Part shown: positions 8,412 through 17,260 of the stretch, one piece after another | How positions within the stretch are numbered: position 1 is the stretch's first letter | Layout: the number at the start of each line of letters is the position of its first letter | The notes under the pieces: model-generated | What the model saw: the letters and a program-made list of their open reading frames with translations, nothing else | Databases searched by the model: none | Told to the model about the DNA's origin: nothing | Translations under genes and position numbers: made by a program | From: Quatrionicoccus australiensis | GTDB lineage: Bacteria; Pseudomonadota; Gammaproteobacteria; Burkholderiales; Rhodocyclaceae | Direction: 5' to 3' | DNA: 64,000 nucleotides | Assembly: GCF_020510425.1 (NCBI RefSeq) | Contig: NZ_JAHBAH010000001.1 | Span: forward strand, 3,267,001-3,331,000

Positions 8412-9863
8412 ATGTCTTCTCAAGCAATTCCTGCAATGCGCCGGGTATTTGTATCAAGAGCATGTCTCGCCGTGGCTGTTTCTGCCGCGCTGGCCGGTTG
8501 CGCCGGTTTTCCTTCGGCGCAGCCGCTGCAGGCAGCCAGGGGAATCGATCAGTACCAGAGTGCGTCTTCCTTGTCGGCGCCGGTGGTTGCCTGGCCCGAT
8601 GAGCAATGGTGGCAACGCTATGCCGATTCGCAACTGGATACGCTGATCCAGGAAGGTCTCGCCAACTCGCCGGACATGGCGGTTGCCGCCGCTCGCCTGC
8701 ATGCCGCCGAGTCCAGTCGGCAGGTTTCCAACGCGGCCCTCTATCCGCAGATTTCGGCCAACGGCTCGGTCACCGAACAGAAGCAGAGCTACAACTATCT
8801 GACGCCGCGCAGCATGACGCCGGACGGCTGGCAGGATTACGGTCGGGCAACGATCGATTTCAGCTGGGAAATCGACTTCTGGGGCAAGAATCGGGCAGCC
8901 CTGGCCGCAGCGACATCGGAACTGCAGGCCAGCCAGGCAGATCTGGCGCAGGCGCGGTTGACGCTGGCGAGCAGTATCGCCAGCGACTACGCTGAACTGG
9001 CCCACCTGTTCGCCACGCGCGATACGCTGGCCGAAGCCGTCAAGGTGCGCACCAGAACGGCTGAACTGTTCGCCCAGCGTTTCGCCAACGGTCTCGAAAC
9101 ACGCGGCAGCCTGCGTGAAGCCGAGGCCAGACAGGCCGCTGCCGAAGGTGATCTGCTACAGGTCGACGAGCAGATCGGTTTGCAGCGGAATCGTCTCGCT
9201 GCCTTGCTCGGTGCCGGCCCGGACCGCGCTCTCGAGATCGCGCGGCCGCAATTCGAATTCGCTCACCACTTTGCCCTGCCGGGCGAACTCGCGGTCAATC
9301 TGCTCGGACGCCGGCCCGACATCGTCGCCGCGCGCCTGCAGGTTGAAGCTAGTGCCAAGCGCATCGACGAAAAGAAGGCCGGTTTCTATCCGAACATCAA
9401 CCTGGCGGCCTTCATCGGCGTGCAATCCCTGGGGCTCGACCTGCTCAGCAAGGGCGGTTCGAACATCGGCAGTGTCGGCCCGGCGATTTCCCTGCCCATT
9501 TTCAATGCCGGGCGTCTGCAAGGCGAGCTGCGCGGTGCCCGTGCGAGGTATGAGGAAGCGGTCGCCAGTTACAACAAGACGGTGACGCAAGCACTGCAGA
9601 ACGTCGCCGATTCGGCGGTCAGCCAGAAAGCTCTCGGCGCCCGTCTGAACAAGAGCGAGCAAGCCGTCGCTGCGGCCGGCGAAGCCTACCAGGTGGCACG
9701 CAATCGCTATGAAGGCGGACTTTCCAGCTACCTGGAAGTGCTTTCCGCCGAGGACAGCCTTTTGACCAATCTGCGCGCCCTGACCGACCTGAGAGCGCGT
9801 TCGGCCAGTCTCGATATTGCGTTGATGCGCGCGCTCGGCGGCGGCTACCAGACGAACAACTGA
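8412..9863 (+). CDS. Outer-membrane efflux lipoprotein, OprM/NodT family
   Basis: A 483-residue TolC-like outer-membrane channel that should complete the EmrAB pump encoded next. The N-terminus carries a lipoprotein signal ending in the lipobox LAGC, so it is predicted to be acylated at that Cys. Two outer-membrane efflux repeats follow, with the marks WWQRYADSQLD, FSWEIDFWGKNRAAL and, in the second half, RRPDIVAARLQVEASAKRIDEKKAGFYPNI. The start at 8412 has GAGG five bases upstream; a second Met 14 codons in is possible and would still leave a signal peptide. The emrA-like gene follows after 21 bases, so this is the first gene of an operon under the divergent TetR regulator. Confidence 0.93.
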   Translation: MSSQAIPAMRRVFVSRACLAVAVSAALAGCAGFPSAQPLQAARGIDQYQSASSLSAPVVAWPDEQWWQRYADSQLDTLIQEGLANSPDMAVAAARLHAAESSRQVSNAALYPQISANGSVTEQKQSYNYLTPRSMTPDGWQDYGRATIDFSWEIDFWGKNRAALAAATSELQASQADLAQARLTLASSIASDYAELAHLFATRDTLAEAVKVRTRTAELFAQRFANGLETRGSLREAEARQAAAEGDLLQVDEQIGLQRNRLAALLGAGPDRALEIARPQFEFAHHFALPGELAVNLLGRRPDIVAARLQVEASAKRIDEKKAGFYPNINLAAFIGVQSLGLDLLSKGGSNIGSVGPAISLPIFNAGRLQGELRGARARYEEAVASYNKTVTQALQNVADSAVSQKALGARLNKSEQAVAAAGEAYQVARNRYEGGLSSYLEVLSAEDSLLTNLRALTDLRARSASLDIALMRALGGGYQTNN

Positions 9864-9884
9864 TTTCTCCCGGAGATTACCGAT

Positions 9885-11021
9885 ATGTCAGAACTTACTG
9901 CACAAACTCAAGAGCGCAGCGCCATCACCCAACGCCGGAACAAGCTGCTGCTCGGATTCGGCGGCTCGCTCGCCGTCATCGCCTTGCTGCTCGCCGCTTA
10001 CTGGATCTTTTACGGCTCGCATTTCGTATCCACAGACAATGCCTATGCCGCCGTCGAAGTCGCCCAGGTCACGCCCTCCGTTTCCGGAACCATTGCCGAA
10101 GTCCGGGTCAAGGATACGCAGCCGGTCAAGAAAGGCGACATCCTCGTGGTCATTGACCCGACCGACGCCAAGTTGAGCCTCGCCCAGGCTGAAGCCGAAC
10201 TGGGACGCGCCATCCGCCGGGTCAAAGGCTATGTCGCCAACGACCTCGGTCTGGGCGCCCAGGTTGCCGCCCGCGACGCCGAGGAAAAGCGCGCTGCCGC
10301 GCAGCTTGAGTCTGCCGCAGCCGATTTCGAACGCGCCAGTATCGACCTCAAGCGCCGCGAAGCCTTGATCGCCTCCGGTTCGGTTTCCGGTGACGAACTG
10401 ACCCGTGCGCAAAGCACCTATGCCACGGCCAAGGCCAATCTTGCCGCCGCCAAGGCGAGTGCCAGCCAGGCCCAGGCGAATCGTTCGGCGACGCTCGGCT
10501 CGAAGGAGGCCAATGCGGTTCTGATTGCCGGCGCCGATGAAGAAACCAATCCGGAAATCGCCCTGGCGCGCGCCAAACGCGACCAGGCCGCTATCGACCT
10601 GGAGCGCACCGTCATTCGCTCCCCGGTCGATGGCGTTGTCGCCAAGCGCCAGGTGCAACTGGGCCAGCGCGTCCAGGCGGGTACGACGCTGCTTTCGGTG
10701 GTGCCGATCCAGGAAATGCACGTCGATGCGAATTTCAAGGAAGGACAACTGGAAAATGTCCGCATCGGGCAGATCGCCACGGTCACGGCCGACATTTATG
10801 GCAGCGCGGTAACCTATCACGGCGTAGTCGAAGGGTTTTCCGCCGGCTCCGGCGCCGCCTTTGCCGCAATTCCGGCGCAAAACGCCACTGGCAACTGGAT
10901 CAAGGTGGTGCAGCGCCTGCCCATCCGCATTCGCTTGAACGCCGACGAATTGCAAGCCAATCCCTTGAAGGCCGGTCTGTCGATGGCCGTCAGGATCGAC
11001 ACCAGTAAGTTGGCCAACTGA
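9885..11021 (+). CDS. emrA: EmrA-like periplasmic adaptor (HlyD family)
   Basis: A 378-residue membrane-fusion protein that bridges the inner-membrane EmrB transporter and the outer-membrane channel. There is one N-terminal membrane anchor (about residues 23-44), then the hallmark VSTDNAYA, a split biotinyl-lipoyl domain and a long coiled-coil hairpin (about 95-235). The EmrA-type C-terminal beta-barrel signature AQNATGNWIKVVQRLPIRI follows. Spacing is 21 bases from the upstream gene and 9 bases to emrB. Substrates are not predictable; the family typically handles hydrophobic drugs and uncouplers. Confidence 0.93.
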   Translation: MSELTAQTQERSAITQRRNKLLLGFGGSLAVIALLLAAYWIFYGSHFVSTDNAYAAVEVAQVTPSVSGTIAEVRVKDTQPVKKGDILVVIDPTDAKLSLAQAEAELGRAIRRVKGYVANDLGLGAQVAARDAEEKRAAAQLESAAADFERASIDLKRREALIASGSVSGDELTRAQSTYATAKANLAAAKASASQAQANRSATLGSKEANAVLIAGADEETNPEIALARAKRDQAAIDLERTVIRSPVDGVVAKRQVQLGQRVQAGTTLLSVVPIQEMHVDANFKEGQLENVRIGQIATVTADIYGSAVTYHGVVEGFSAGSGAAFAAIPAQNATGNWIKVVQRLPIRIRLNADELQANPLKAGLSMAVRIDTSKLAN

Positions 11022-11030
11022 GGAAATAAA

Positions 11031-12578
11031 ATGAGTCGGACGACCACATCGCCTTCGACAGAGCAGCCGCTGAGCGGCGGCATGCTCTGGTTCGCGGCCA
11101 TCATCCTGGCGGCGGCCAATTTTGTTGCCGTGCTCGATATGACCATCGCCAATGTTTCCGTGCCGACCATTGCCGGCGGTCTGGGTGCCACGACCAGCCA
11201 GGGCACCTGGGTGATTACTTCCTACGCCGTCGCCGAGGCGATCACCGTACCGCTGACCGGCTGGCTTGCTGCCCGCTTCGGGGCCGTTCGGGTTTTTACC
11301 GTGGCCATGGCTCTGTTTGGCGGCTTTTCTGCACTTTGCGGCCTGGCCAACTCGCTCGGCATGCTGGTCTTTGCCCGGATTTGCCAGGGCTTTGCCGGTG
11401 GCCCGTTGATGCCGCTCTCGCAAACGCTGCTGCTGCGGATATTTCCGAAAGAGAAAGCCACGGCAGCCGTCGGCATCTGGTCGATGACGACCCTGGTCGC
11501 GCCCGTGCTCGGCCCGATGCTCGGGGGGTACATTTGCGACGAGTATTCCTGGCCGTGGATTTTCAATATCAATCTGCCGATTGCCTTTGCCTGTGCCTTC
11601 ATTGCCTGGAGATTGCTCAAGCGCTATGAAGAACCCCTGGTCCGCAATCCGATCGACCGGATCGGACTTGCCTTGTTGATTGTCTGGGTCGGTTCGCTGC
11701 AATTGCTGCTCGACGAAGGAAAAAACCTGGACTGGTTTGCTTCTACGGAGATTGTCGTCCTCGGCATCGTCGCGGCAATCGGTTTCGTAACCTTCATGAT
11801 TTGGGAACTGCATGAAGAACACCCGGTAGTCGATCTGCGCGTCTTCCGTCACCGCGGCTTCTCGGCCAGTGTGCTGACGATCAGTCTGGCCTTCGCTGCA
11901 TTTTTTGGCGCCAATGTGCTCACGCCGCAATGGCTGCAGACCTACATGGGCTACACATCTACTACGGCGGGGATGGCGACGGCGTGGACCGGGATTTTTG
12001 CGGTCTTCGTCGCGCCGCTTGCAGCGGGACTCTCGGCCAGGGGCGATCCGCGAAAACTGGTATTCTGGGGCGTTCTTTGGCTGGGCATCGTCTGTCTCTG
12101 GCGCACCATCGCAACGACGGACATGGGCTACTGGGAAGTCGCCATGCCACTGATGGCGATGGGCCTGGGCATGCCTTTCTTCTTCATTCCGCTGACCGGG
12201 CTGGCGATGGCCAGTGTGGAAGAAGCAGAAATGGCTTCGGCCGCTGGATTGATGAACTTCCTGCGCACCCTTTCAGGCGCCTTCGCCACCTCGCTGATCA
12301 CCACCCTGTGGGAGGATCAAACGACGGTCGATCACGCCGAATTGATTGCTTTGAGCGATTCCGACCAGATGCTGCAAAGGTTTTTCGAAGGCATGGGCAA
12401 CACTGGCGAGAGCACCTTGCAAAACATCGACCGGCTGATCAACGCGCAAGCGGTGATGCTGGCCACCAACCAGGTGATGACCATTGTTGCGGTCAGTTTC
12501 ATCATCGCCGCATTTGCCATCTGGCTAGCCCCTACGCCGCAACGAAAAATCGATCCGGCGGCTTCCAGTGGGCATTGA
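11031..12578 (+). CDS. emrB: EmrB-like MFS drug exporter (DHA2, 14 TM)
   Basis: A 515-residue proton-driven MFS transporter of the DHA2 family. TM1 carries the family motif VAVLDMTIANVSVPTI, motif A-like WLAARFGAVRVF follows TM2, and about 14 hydrophobic spans are visible to the end. Together with the adaptor and outer-membrane gene it forms an EmrAB-TolC-type pump that exports across both membranes. The 3' end overlaps by 54 bases, on the opposite strand, the open end of a degraded ADP-ribosylglycohydrolase frame. No clear terminator follows. Length and motifs are normal for the family. Confidence 0.94.
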   Translation: MSRTTTSPSTEQPLSGGMLWFAAIILAAANFVAVLDMTIANVSVPTIAGGLGATTSQGTWVITSYAVAEAITVPLTGWLAARFGAVRVFTVAMALFGGFSALCGLANSLGMLVFARICQGFAGGPLMPLSQTLLLRIFPKEKATAAVGIWSMTTLVAPVLGPMLGGYICDEYSWPWIFNINLPIAFACAFIAWRLLKRYEEPLVRNPIDRIGLALLIVWVGSLQLLLDEGKNLDWFASTEIVVLGIVAAIGFVTFMIWELHEEHPVVDLRVFRHRGFSASVLTISLAFAAFFGANVLTPQWLQTYMGYTSTTAGMATAWTGIFAVFVAPLAAGLSARGDPRKLVFWGVLWLGIVCLWRTIATTDMGYWEVAMPLMAMGLGMPFFFIPLTGLAMASVEEAEMASAAGLMNFLRTLSGAFATSLITTLWEDQTTVDHAELIALSDSDQMLQRFFEGMGNTGESTLQNIDRLINAQAVMLATNQVMTIVAVSFIIAAFAIWLAPTPQRKIDPAASSGH

Positions 12579-12862
12579 ACCTTGAAACCTCAGTTGACCG
12601 GCGGTTGGCGTTTCGGGCTGGCCGGCTTGCGGTGCCTGCAGGTTGCCGCTATTGACGAGAGATTGGAGGGTGAGGCGCAGCAGGATGCCCGATTGTGAAA
12701 GCTGCCCGGCTTTCATGCCGGCGTGGTAGCGCCCGGGTTTGGGTGTGGTGTAGTCGCTGATCCACTGGTCATAATCGGCATGGAGTTGATCCGGATCGTC
12801 GTACCAGTGCGGGTCGAGAGCAAGGGCGTCGCCGATGAAGGCGCCGATCGGGCGCCCATGGC
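12525..12862 (-). pseudogene. Truncated ADP-ribosylglycohydrolase-like remnant
   Basis: The minus strand keeps one open frame of about 110 codons that reads PIGAFIGDALAL, PHWYDDPDQLHADY and PGRYHAGMKAGQLSQSG. These match the N-terminal region of ADP-ribosylglycohydrolase (DraG/ARH-like) proteins as I know them. The frame has no start codon ahead of GAFIGDA (a stop sits just upstream). It then loses similarity after about 70 residues and runs into sequence antisense to emrB. Intact family members are about 300 residues, so both ends are lost. It fills most of the 309-base gap between emrB and yghU. Confidence 0.7.
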
Positions 12863-12887
12863 CCGATCTTCAAGGGGGGGACGGGCA

Positions 12888-13763
12888 TCATGGCTGGGCT
12901 TGCAGTTTGTCTTGCGTCCGGGTGGCGAAATCGCTGGCGTCGTGGCGCTCGTGCAGTTGCTCTGCGAGCGGCCCGGTCACCCGGTTGACCATGCGGCCGC
13001 GTTTGGCGGCCGGGCGCAGGGCGATTTCGTCAGCCCAGCGAATGACGTGGGTGTATTGATCGACCTGCAGAAATTCGCCGGCCTCGTAGAGCTGCCCTTT
13101 GGCCAGCGCGCCGTACCAGGGCCAGATGGCCATGTCGGCGATGCTGTAGTCGGCGCCGCCGACGTAGGGGTTGTCGGCCAGCCTGTGGTTGAGGACATCC
13201 ATCTGGCGTTTGACTTCCATGGCGAAGCGGTCGATGGCGTATTCGATTTTGCTCGGCGCGTAGGCATAGAAATGGCCGAAGCCGCCGCCGAGGAAAGGGC
13301 CGCTGCCCATCTGCCAGAACAGCCAGGACAGGCATTCGGCGCGGCGGGCCGGGTCGGTCGGGACAAAGGCGCCAAATTTTTCGGCCAGGTAGAGCAGGAT
13401 CGATCCGGATTCGAAGACCCGGACCGGTTCGCGGCCGCTACAGTCGAGCAGGGCGGGGATCTTGGAGTTGGGGTTCACCTCGACGAAACCGCTGCCGAAC
13501 TGATCGCCTTCGGTGATGCGGATCAGCCAGGCGTCGTATTCGGCGCCGGCGTGGCCGAGTGCCAGCAATTCTTCGAGCATGAGCGTGACCTTGACGCCGT
13601 TGGGCGTCGCCAGCGAATAGAGCTGCAGCGGGTGTTTGCCGCGCGGCAGTGCATGCTCATGGGTTGCCCCGGCAATCGGCCGGTTGATGTTGGCAAAGCG
13701 GCCGCCATTGGCTTTATCCCAGGTCCAGATCTTGGGCGGGGTGTAGGTGGTCGGGTCGGACAT
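12888..13763 (-). CDS. yghU: YghU-type glutathione S-transferase (disulfide-bond oxidoreductase)
   Basis: A 291-residue Nu-class GST-like protein. The start MSDPTTYTPPKIWTW matches the long N-terminal extension of YghU. The thioredoxin-like domain (about 45-130) has the segments NPNSKIPALLD and VFESGSILLYLAEKFG, which form the glutathione site. The helical C-terminal domain contains GGADYSIADMAIWPW. E. coli YghU binds two glutathione molecules and reduces disulfides; the same chemistry is expected here. The reading frame continues about 99 codons upstream of this Met, but that part belongs to kinase debris and is not GST. The gene stands alone between two degraded genes. Confidence 0.93.
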   Translation of the reverse strand: MSDPTTYTPPKIWTWDKANGGRFANINRPIAGATHEHALPRGKHPLQLYSLATPNGVKVTLMLEELLALGHAGAEYDAWLIRITEGDQFGSGFVEVNPNSKIPALLDCSGREPVRVFESGSILLYLAEKFGAFVPTDPARRAECLSWLFWQMGSGPFLGGGFGHFYAYAPSKIEYAIDRFAMEVKRQMDVLNHRLADNPYVGGADYSIADMAIWPWYGALAKGQLYEAGEFLQVDQYTHVIRWADEIALRPAAKRGRMVNRVTGPLAEQLHERHDASDFATRTQDKLQAQP

Positions 13764-13908
13764 GGGGGCTTTCTTGGGCGGGTTGTTGTCGCAACTTGGG
13801 ACAGCGGGGGGCGGGAAACAGTTCATTGGCAAAACGAAACACCTCCCCTTGTCAGGAGAGGGGGGAGTAATTTCAATTGTGGCCATTTTTTCCAGTTGAC
13901 CGTAGCCA
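13764..13908. other. Gene-free stretch upstream of yghU
   Basis: No coding frame with recognisable content was seen in these 145 bases. They contain a purine/pyrimidine-rich imperfect hairpin around 13843-13866 (CTCCCC pairing with GGGGAG) and no convincing -35/-10 pair. The yghU promoter should lie here or in the adjacent kinase debris. Confidence 0.4.
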
Positions 13909-14160
13909 TCAGCCCAACGGCTCGCATCGCAGCCAGACAGTGAAGCGGGTGCCGGCGTCGGGGGGCTGGTTGTCGTCAGGTGAGCGCCGTAGCGCTCGAG
14001 CCCGGCCTTGCTGATGCCCGGTCCGGAGTTCTCGACATTAAGCTGGATGCCGACCGGCATCGGCCTCGTCCCAGTCTTCGACGGTAATTCTCAACACGCC
14101 GCCATCGGACATGGCCTGGATGGCGTAGATCCGCAGTTTGGCGACGATCAAAGCCAAAAG
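13909..14160 (-). pseudogene. Degraded histidine-kinase ATPase domain
   Basis: Three pieces of a HATPase_c domain are readable in order on the minus strand but in shifted frames. AIQAMSDGGVLRITVEDWDE (N-box region) is near 14100-14130, and IQLNVENSGPGISKAGLERYG (G1 region) is near 13990-14050. The last piece, AGTRFTVWLRCEPLG followed by a stop, is at 13909-13955. At least two frameshifts or deletions separate them, and the G2 box is missing. This is the tail of a lost sensor kinase, unrelated in sequence to the intact kinase at 14313-16241. Confidence 0.75.
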
Positions 14161-14188
14161 GGTCGCAGTGAATAAGAGCGATAAGGAC

Positions 14189-14249
14189 AACCGAAGCCAC
14201 CGAAGCCAGCGCTTCACCGTGGAAGCCGAGGGGGTTGATGGATTCCGCC
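14189..14249 (-). pseudogene. Short mutL-like fragment
   Basis: About 60 bases on the minus strand encode ESINPLGFHGEALASVASV, nearly the MutL motif ECVNTLGFRGEALASVASV found in this window's own mutL at about 7262-7320. Roughly four of five bases agree between the two copies. The frame is lost on both sides. It sits just upstream of the degraded kinase remnant and is too short to be functional; it may derive from a different mutL allele. Confidence 0.6.
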
Positions 14250-14312
14250 AAACCAGGTCTGTTGACCGGGAGAATTGCTGACTAGTGAGCTGACATGTGG
14301 AGTAGCAATACG

Positions 14313-16241
14313 CTACTCCTGCGCCCGGAAACATTCTTGGGTATCTCGTTTGATCGGTAGATATAAAACCAGACTGGTTCCTGCATCACTCGAAGTCCAG
14401 CGAATCTTGGCGCCGATGGATTCAGCCCTTCGAATCTGATTTCCCAGCCCCTTGCCAGTGCTGTCTATCCCTTGCTCGACTGAAAATCCCGAGCCATTGT
14501 CGATGATCTTGACCAAGATGCAGTCATTCTCTATGCCGGTGATGACGCGTATTTCAGTGGCCTGCGTATGCTTGATGATGTTGGTAAACGCCTCCTGCAA
14601 AATGCGCAGGATGTGCAGTGCATTTCGCGGGTCAATCCAGTCCAGCGCGGGAACATTCTCAATTTCCCAGCGCAAGACGATGCCAGCGCTTTCCAGACGT
14701 GGCCCCAAACGAAAGCGCAGGGTTGCCAGCAAGAGCAGCAAGTCGGCCTGGACGGGTTCCATGGAGTCGATGGCCAGTTTCAGGTCATCGATGCAGTCCT
14801 TCAGCACTTCGGCCACCATGGGGGCGTCGATCCGGCCTTTTTCCACCGCCAGAAGTGCAGTGCGCAATGACGAACCCATTCCGTCGTGCATATCCTGCAT
14901 CAGCCGCTGACGCTCATCGATGAGTGTTTGGCGGTGAGCGATGTCGCGCAGTCGCCGATGGCTTTCCAATAGTTCGTCCTCGCGCTCTTGCAAACGCAAT
15001 TGCAGGCTGGCATTGACCTGTTTGACCTCTGTATTCGCCGCGATGTAGCGGCGAAAGATGATGTGCATGAAAAGCAGAAACGCAACGATGTTGCTGAAGG
15101 GGCCGAGGTAGATGCTTTCAATGTCGATGTAATTGTTTTGCATCAGCCAGTCGTAGCCGCCTAACAGCATGCCAGCCAGTGCCCAGGTGCTGAGCAGAAT
15201 GCCGTCACGCGAACGGGCTCGGCGAGACTGATAAAACCCGATGCCTGCGACCAGCGATCCCATGAACAGCAATGCGATATAGGTCAATGGGGAAAGCATG
15301 TAGGCGTCGAAAAATTCCGCAAAAAGCGGCAAAGTCAAAATGCAGATAGCTGCCGTGATGCCGCAAACGGTGCGGTTCAGCCAGAGGACGGGCCGATGAT
15401 GCAGATAACTCAGAAAAAAGTGAGTGATCAGCACCATCCAGTAGAGAGAGTTAACCGTGATCCAGGTGAACCATTCGTCGGATATTGCCAGCGTGTCTTC
15501 TCCGACATAGAAATGCATCGTACGTAAAAACGATGCGACCGAGATGCAGAAAAATAGCAAATACTCTGTTTCTGCACGTAGTTTGAACCACACGAACAAG
15601 GAAAACAGGCCAACTGCCAAAAATGCGGCACTGCTCGCGGAGGGCAGTTGAACCTGAGTGAAGTATCTCAGTCGGTAACGCCAGCTCAGGCTGTCATTGT
15701 CCCCCAGCCACAGCGATGAAATGCCGCCACCCGCGTATCTGGGGCTCTCTACCCTCACTAAAACCATACTCGGCGATAGGGAGTCGGCCGTATTGTCCAA
15801 GGGGACCCACAGGGGAATATTCCAGCCATTCCAGAGGGTGCTGGCATGTGATTGATAGAGTAAGCGCTTGTCGCTATACACCGTAATCTGACCGTCAGTC
15901 TTCCAGCGCGGAATGTAGAGATATCGCGGATTGACGGCGGGCGCCAAGAAAGGCATCTGAAAACGGTACCAAGTGACAACGGTAGGCGGGCCAAGTGTAT
16001 CGCCGCTATCTGCGTCTGGCATCAGGTGTCGAGTGACTGCGTGGGGCAGGGAGACGGTTTGCCAGGTTCCCGGTAGTTTCGAGACATTGGCTTCATAGGG
16101 CGGAAGCGTATAACCGTGGCCCTGAACGAGCAGTATTTGGGCGGTTGTGAAGTGCAAGGGGGCTTCAGCCCGCACCACCGGATGCCACAGTGCCAGACAC
16201 ATCACCCCCCAGCTGAAGGCCAGTCGTAACGCCTCAATCAC
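14313..16241 (-). CDS. 7TM sensor histidine kinase (HisKA_3/NarX-like output)
   Basis: A 642-residue kinase. It has a signal peptide (about 1-25, VVRAEA end) and a periplasmic beta-rich domain (about 30-190) like 7TMR-DISM extracellular domains. Seven or so membrane spans (about 200-400) and a coiled coil (405-440) follow, then a HisKA_3 dimerisation domain with His452 in ERQRLMQDMHDGMGSS. The ATPase domain shows N554 (N-box), DNGSGF (581-586) and GKGLG (596-600). Its start overlaps the stop of the NarL-type regulator upstream by 8 bases, so the pair is one operon. Base composition is lower in GC than flanking housekeeping genes. It may sense a carbohydrate-like ligand (inference from the domain type) and could control the adjacent two-partner secretion genes. 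Confidence 0.9.
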   Translation of the reverse strand: MIEALRLAFSWGVMCLALWHPVVRAEAPLHFTTAQILLVQGHGYTLPPYEANVSKLPGTWQTVSLPHAVTRHLMPDADSGDTLGPPTVVTWYRFQMPFLAPAVNPRYLYIPRWKTDGQITVYSDKRLLYQSHASTLWNGWNIPLWVPLDNTADSLSPSMVLVRVESPRYAGGGISSLWLGDNDSLSWRYRLRYFTQVQLPSASSAAFLAVGLFSLFVWFKLRAETEYLLFFCISVASFLRTMHFYVGEDTLAISDEWFTWITVNSLYWMVLITHFFLSYLHHRPVLWLNRTVCGITAAICILTLPLFAEFFDAYMLSPLTYIALLFMGSLVAGIGFYQSRRARSRDGILLSTWALAGMLLGGYDWLMQNNYIDIESIYLGPFSNIVAFLLFMHIIFRRYIAANTEVKQVNASLQLRLQEREDELLESHRRLRDIAHRQTLIDERQRLMQDMHDGMGSSLRTALLAVEKGRIDAPMVAEVLKDCIDDLKLAIDSMEPVQADLLLLLATLRFRLGPRLESAGIVLRWEIENVPALDWIDPRNALHILRILQEAFTNIIKHTQATEIRVITGIENDCILVKIIDNGSGFSVEQGIDSTGKGLGNQIRRAESIGAKIRWTSSDAGTSLVLYLPIKRDTQECFRAQE

Positions 16242-16923
16242 TCAGCAGCCCCTGGTTGCGAGCCTCGAAAATCGCTTCGGTTTTGGAGTTGACTTCCAGC
16301 TTCCTGTAAATGCGCCGGATGAAGGTCAAGACGGTGTGGCGCGAGATCGACATCAGGCCGGCAATTTCTTCGGAGGTGAAGCCCTTGGTGATGAATTCGA
16401 GCACCTCCTGTTCCCGGCCCGACAGTGCCGCGCGCGATCTTTCCTGGGGAAGCAGGGGAGCAACGAGCGGTTTGTTTTCATGTTCGCGAAAGCGCATCAG
16501 TATCTGGCGGGCGATGAGCGGACTGATCGGACTGCCGCCCTGATGCAAGCTGCGGATTTCGCTGACCATGCTTTTCGCGGCGCTGTCTTTAAGCAGGTAG
16601 CCGGCGGCGCCGGCCTCCAGAGACTGCATGACATGCATTTCATCGCCAAAGGCGGTGCTGACCATGATGGCGCAGTCGGGCCACTTGGCATGCGCCGCCC
16701 GAATGACATCGATACCGGAACCGTCGGGCAATCCCAGGTCGACCAGCAATACGTCGACTGGCGTCCCGTTGAGTGCCATCAGGCCGGCGCTGCGGGTGCT
16801 TGCCGCCGATACCAGCTGCATGTCGGGGGCATTCTCGATGGTGTTGCGCAAGACGAGTTGAAATTCGACGTCGTCCTCGACGAAGGCCACCCGAATGAGA
16901 GAGCTGTTGATCGTTGTCGGCAT
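16234..16923 (-). CDS. NarL/LuxR-family response regulator
   Basis: A 229-residue regulator. The start is taken at MPTTINSS because the receiver domain begins right after it; a longer frame to 16992 adds 23 non-conserved residues. The receiver has VEDD (15-18) and phospho-acceptor Asp62 in LLVDLGLPDG. The LuxR-type HTH (about 165-220) contains LSGREQEVLEFITKGFTSEEIA and SRHTVLTFIRRIYRKLEV. Its stop overlaps the start of the 7TM kinase, its evident partner. It is divergent from tpsB across 337 bases, so tpsBA is the natural first candidate for its regulon. Confidence 0.92.
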   Translation of the reverse strand: MPTTINSSLIRVAFVEDDVEFQLVLRNTIENAPDMQLVSAASTRSAGLMALNGTPVDVLLVDLGLPDGSGIDVIRAAHAKWPDCAIMVSTAFGDEMHVMQSLEAGAAGYLLKDSAAKSMVSEIRSLHQGGSPISPLIARQILMRFREHENKPLVAPLLPQERSRAALSGREQEVLEFITKGFTSEEIAGLMSISRHTVLTFIRRIYRKLEVNSKTEAIFEARNQGLLSD

Positions 16924-17260
16924 GGTCTCGGAACTGTCCTGTCCTTTGGCGGGATGCGAGGCGGATCGCCTAGTGTCCCACACTTGCCGCATGCCGCGAT
17001 TGCCTGCTTGTCCCTACAACAGGGGACAGACAAGGATTTCGCTGCCAATTATCGTGGCGGCGAACATTAACTTGTTCTCTGGTTTCGTGGGCGCCCATGC
17101 AATCGGTTATGCGGCAAAAGGCGTCCGACAGCATGGCGCTTTCCTGGGTGACAACAAGACGGCGGATGGTCTTTATAGCGTTGACCTGCCGGATATTCGG
17201 TTTGATGTGTCTGTTTGATCGTTGGGGTGATGGCCAAATGGATTTACCTGGAAATATCCA
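16924..17260. other. Divergent intergenic region, response regulator / tpsB
   Basis: 337 bases with no supported gene; frames crossing it on both strands lack family resemblance and good starts. It must hold promoters for both directions. A TTGACC hexamer at 17181-17186, about 75 bases before tpsB, is a possible -35, but the matching -10 is poor (TGATGT after 16 bases). The stretch is AT-richer than the window average. No clear inverted repeat for the NarL-type regulator stood out by eye. Confidence 0.4.

Noticed and set aside
9888..11930. A 680-codon minus-strand frame
   Set aside because: Antisense to the EmrA and EmrB genes, which are unambiguous; no plausible protein content.
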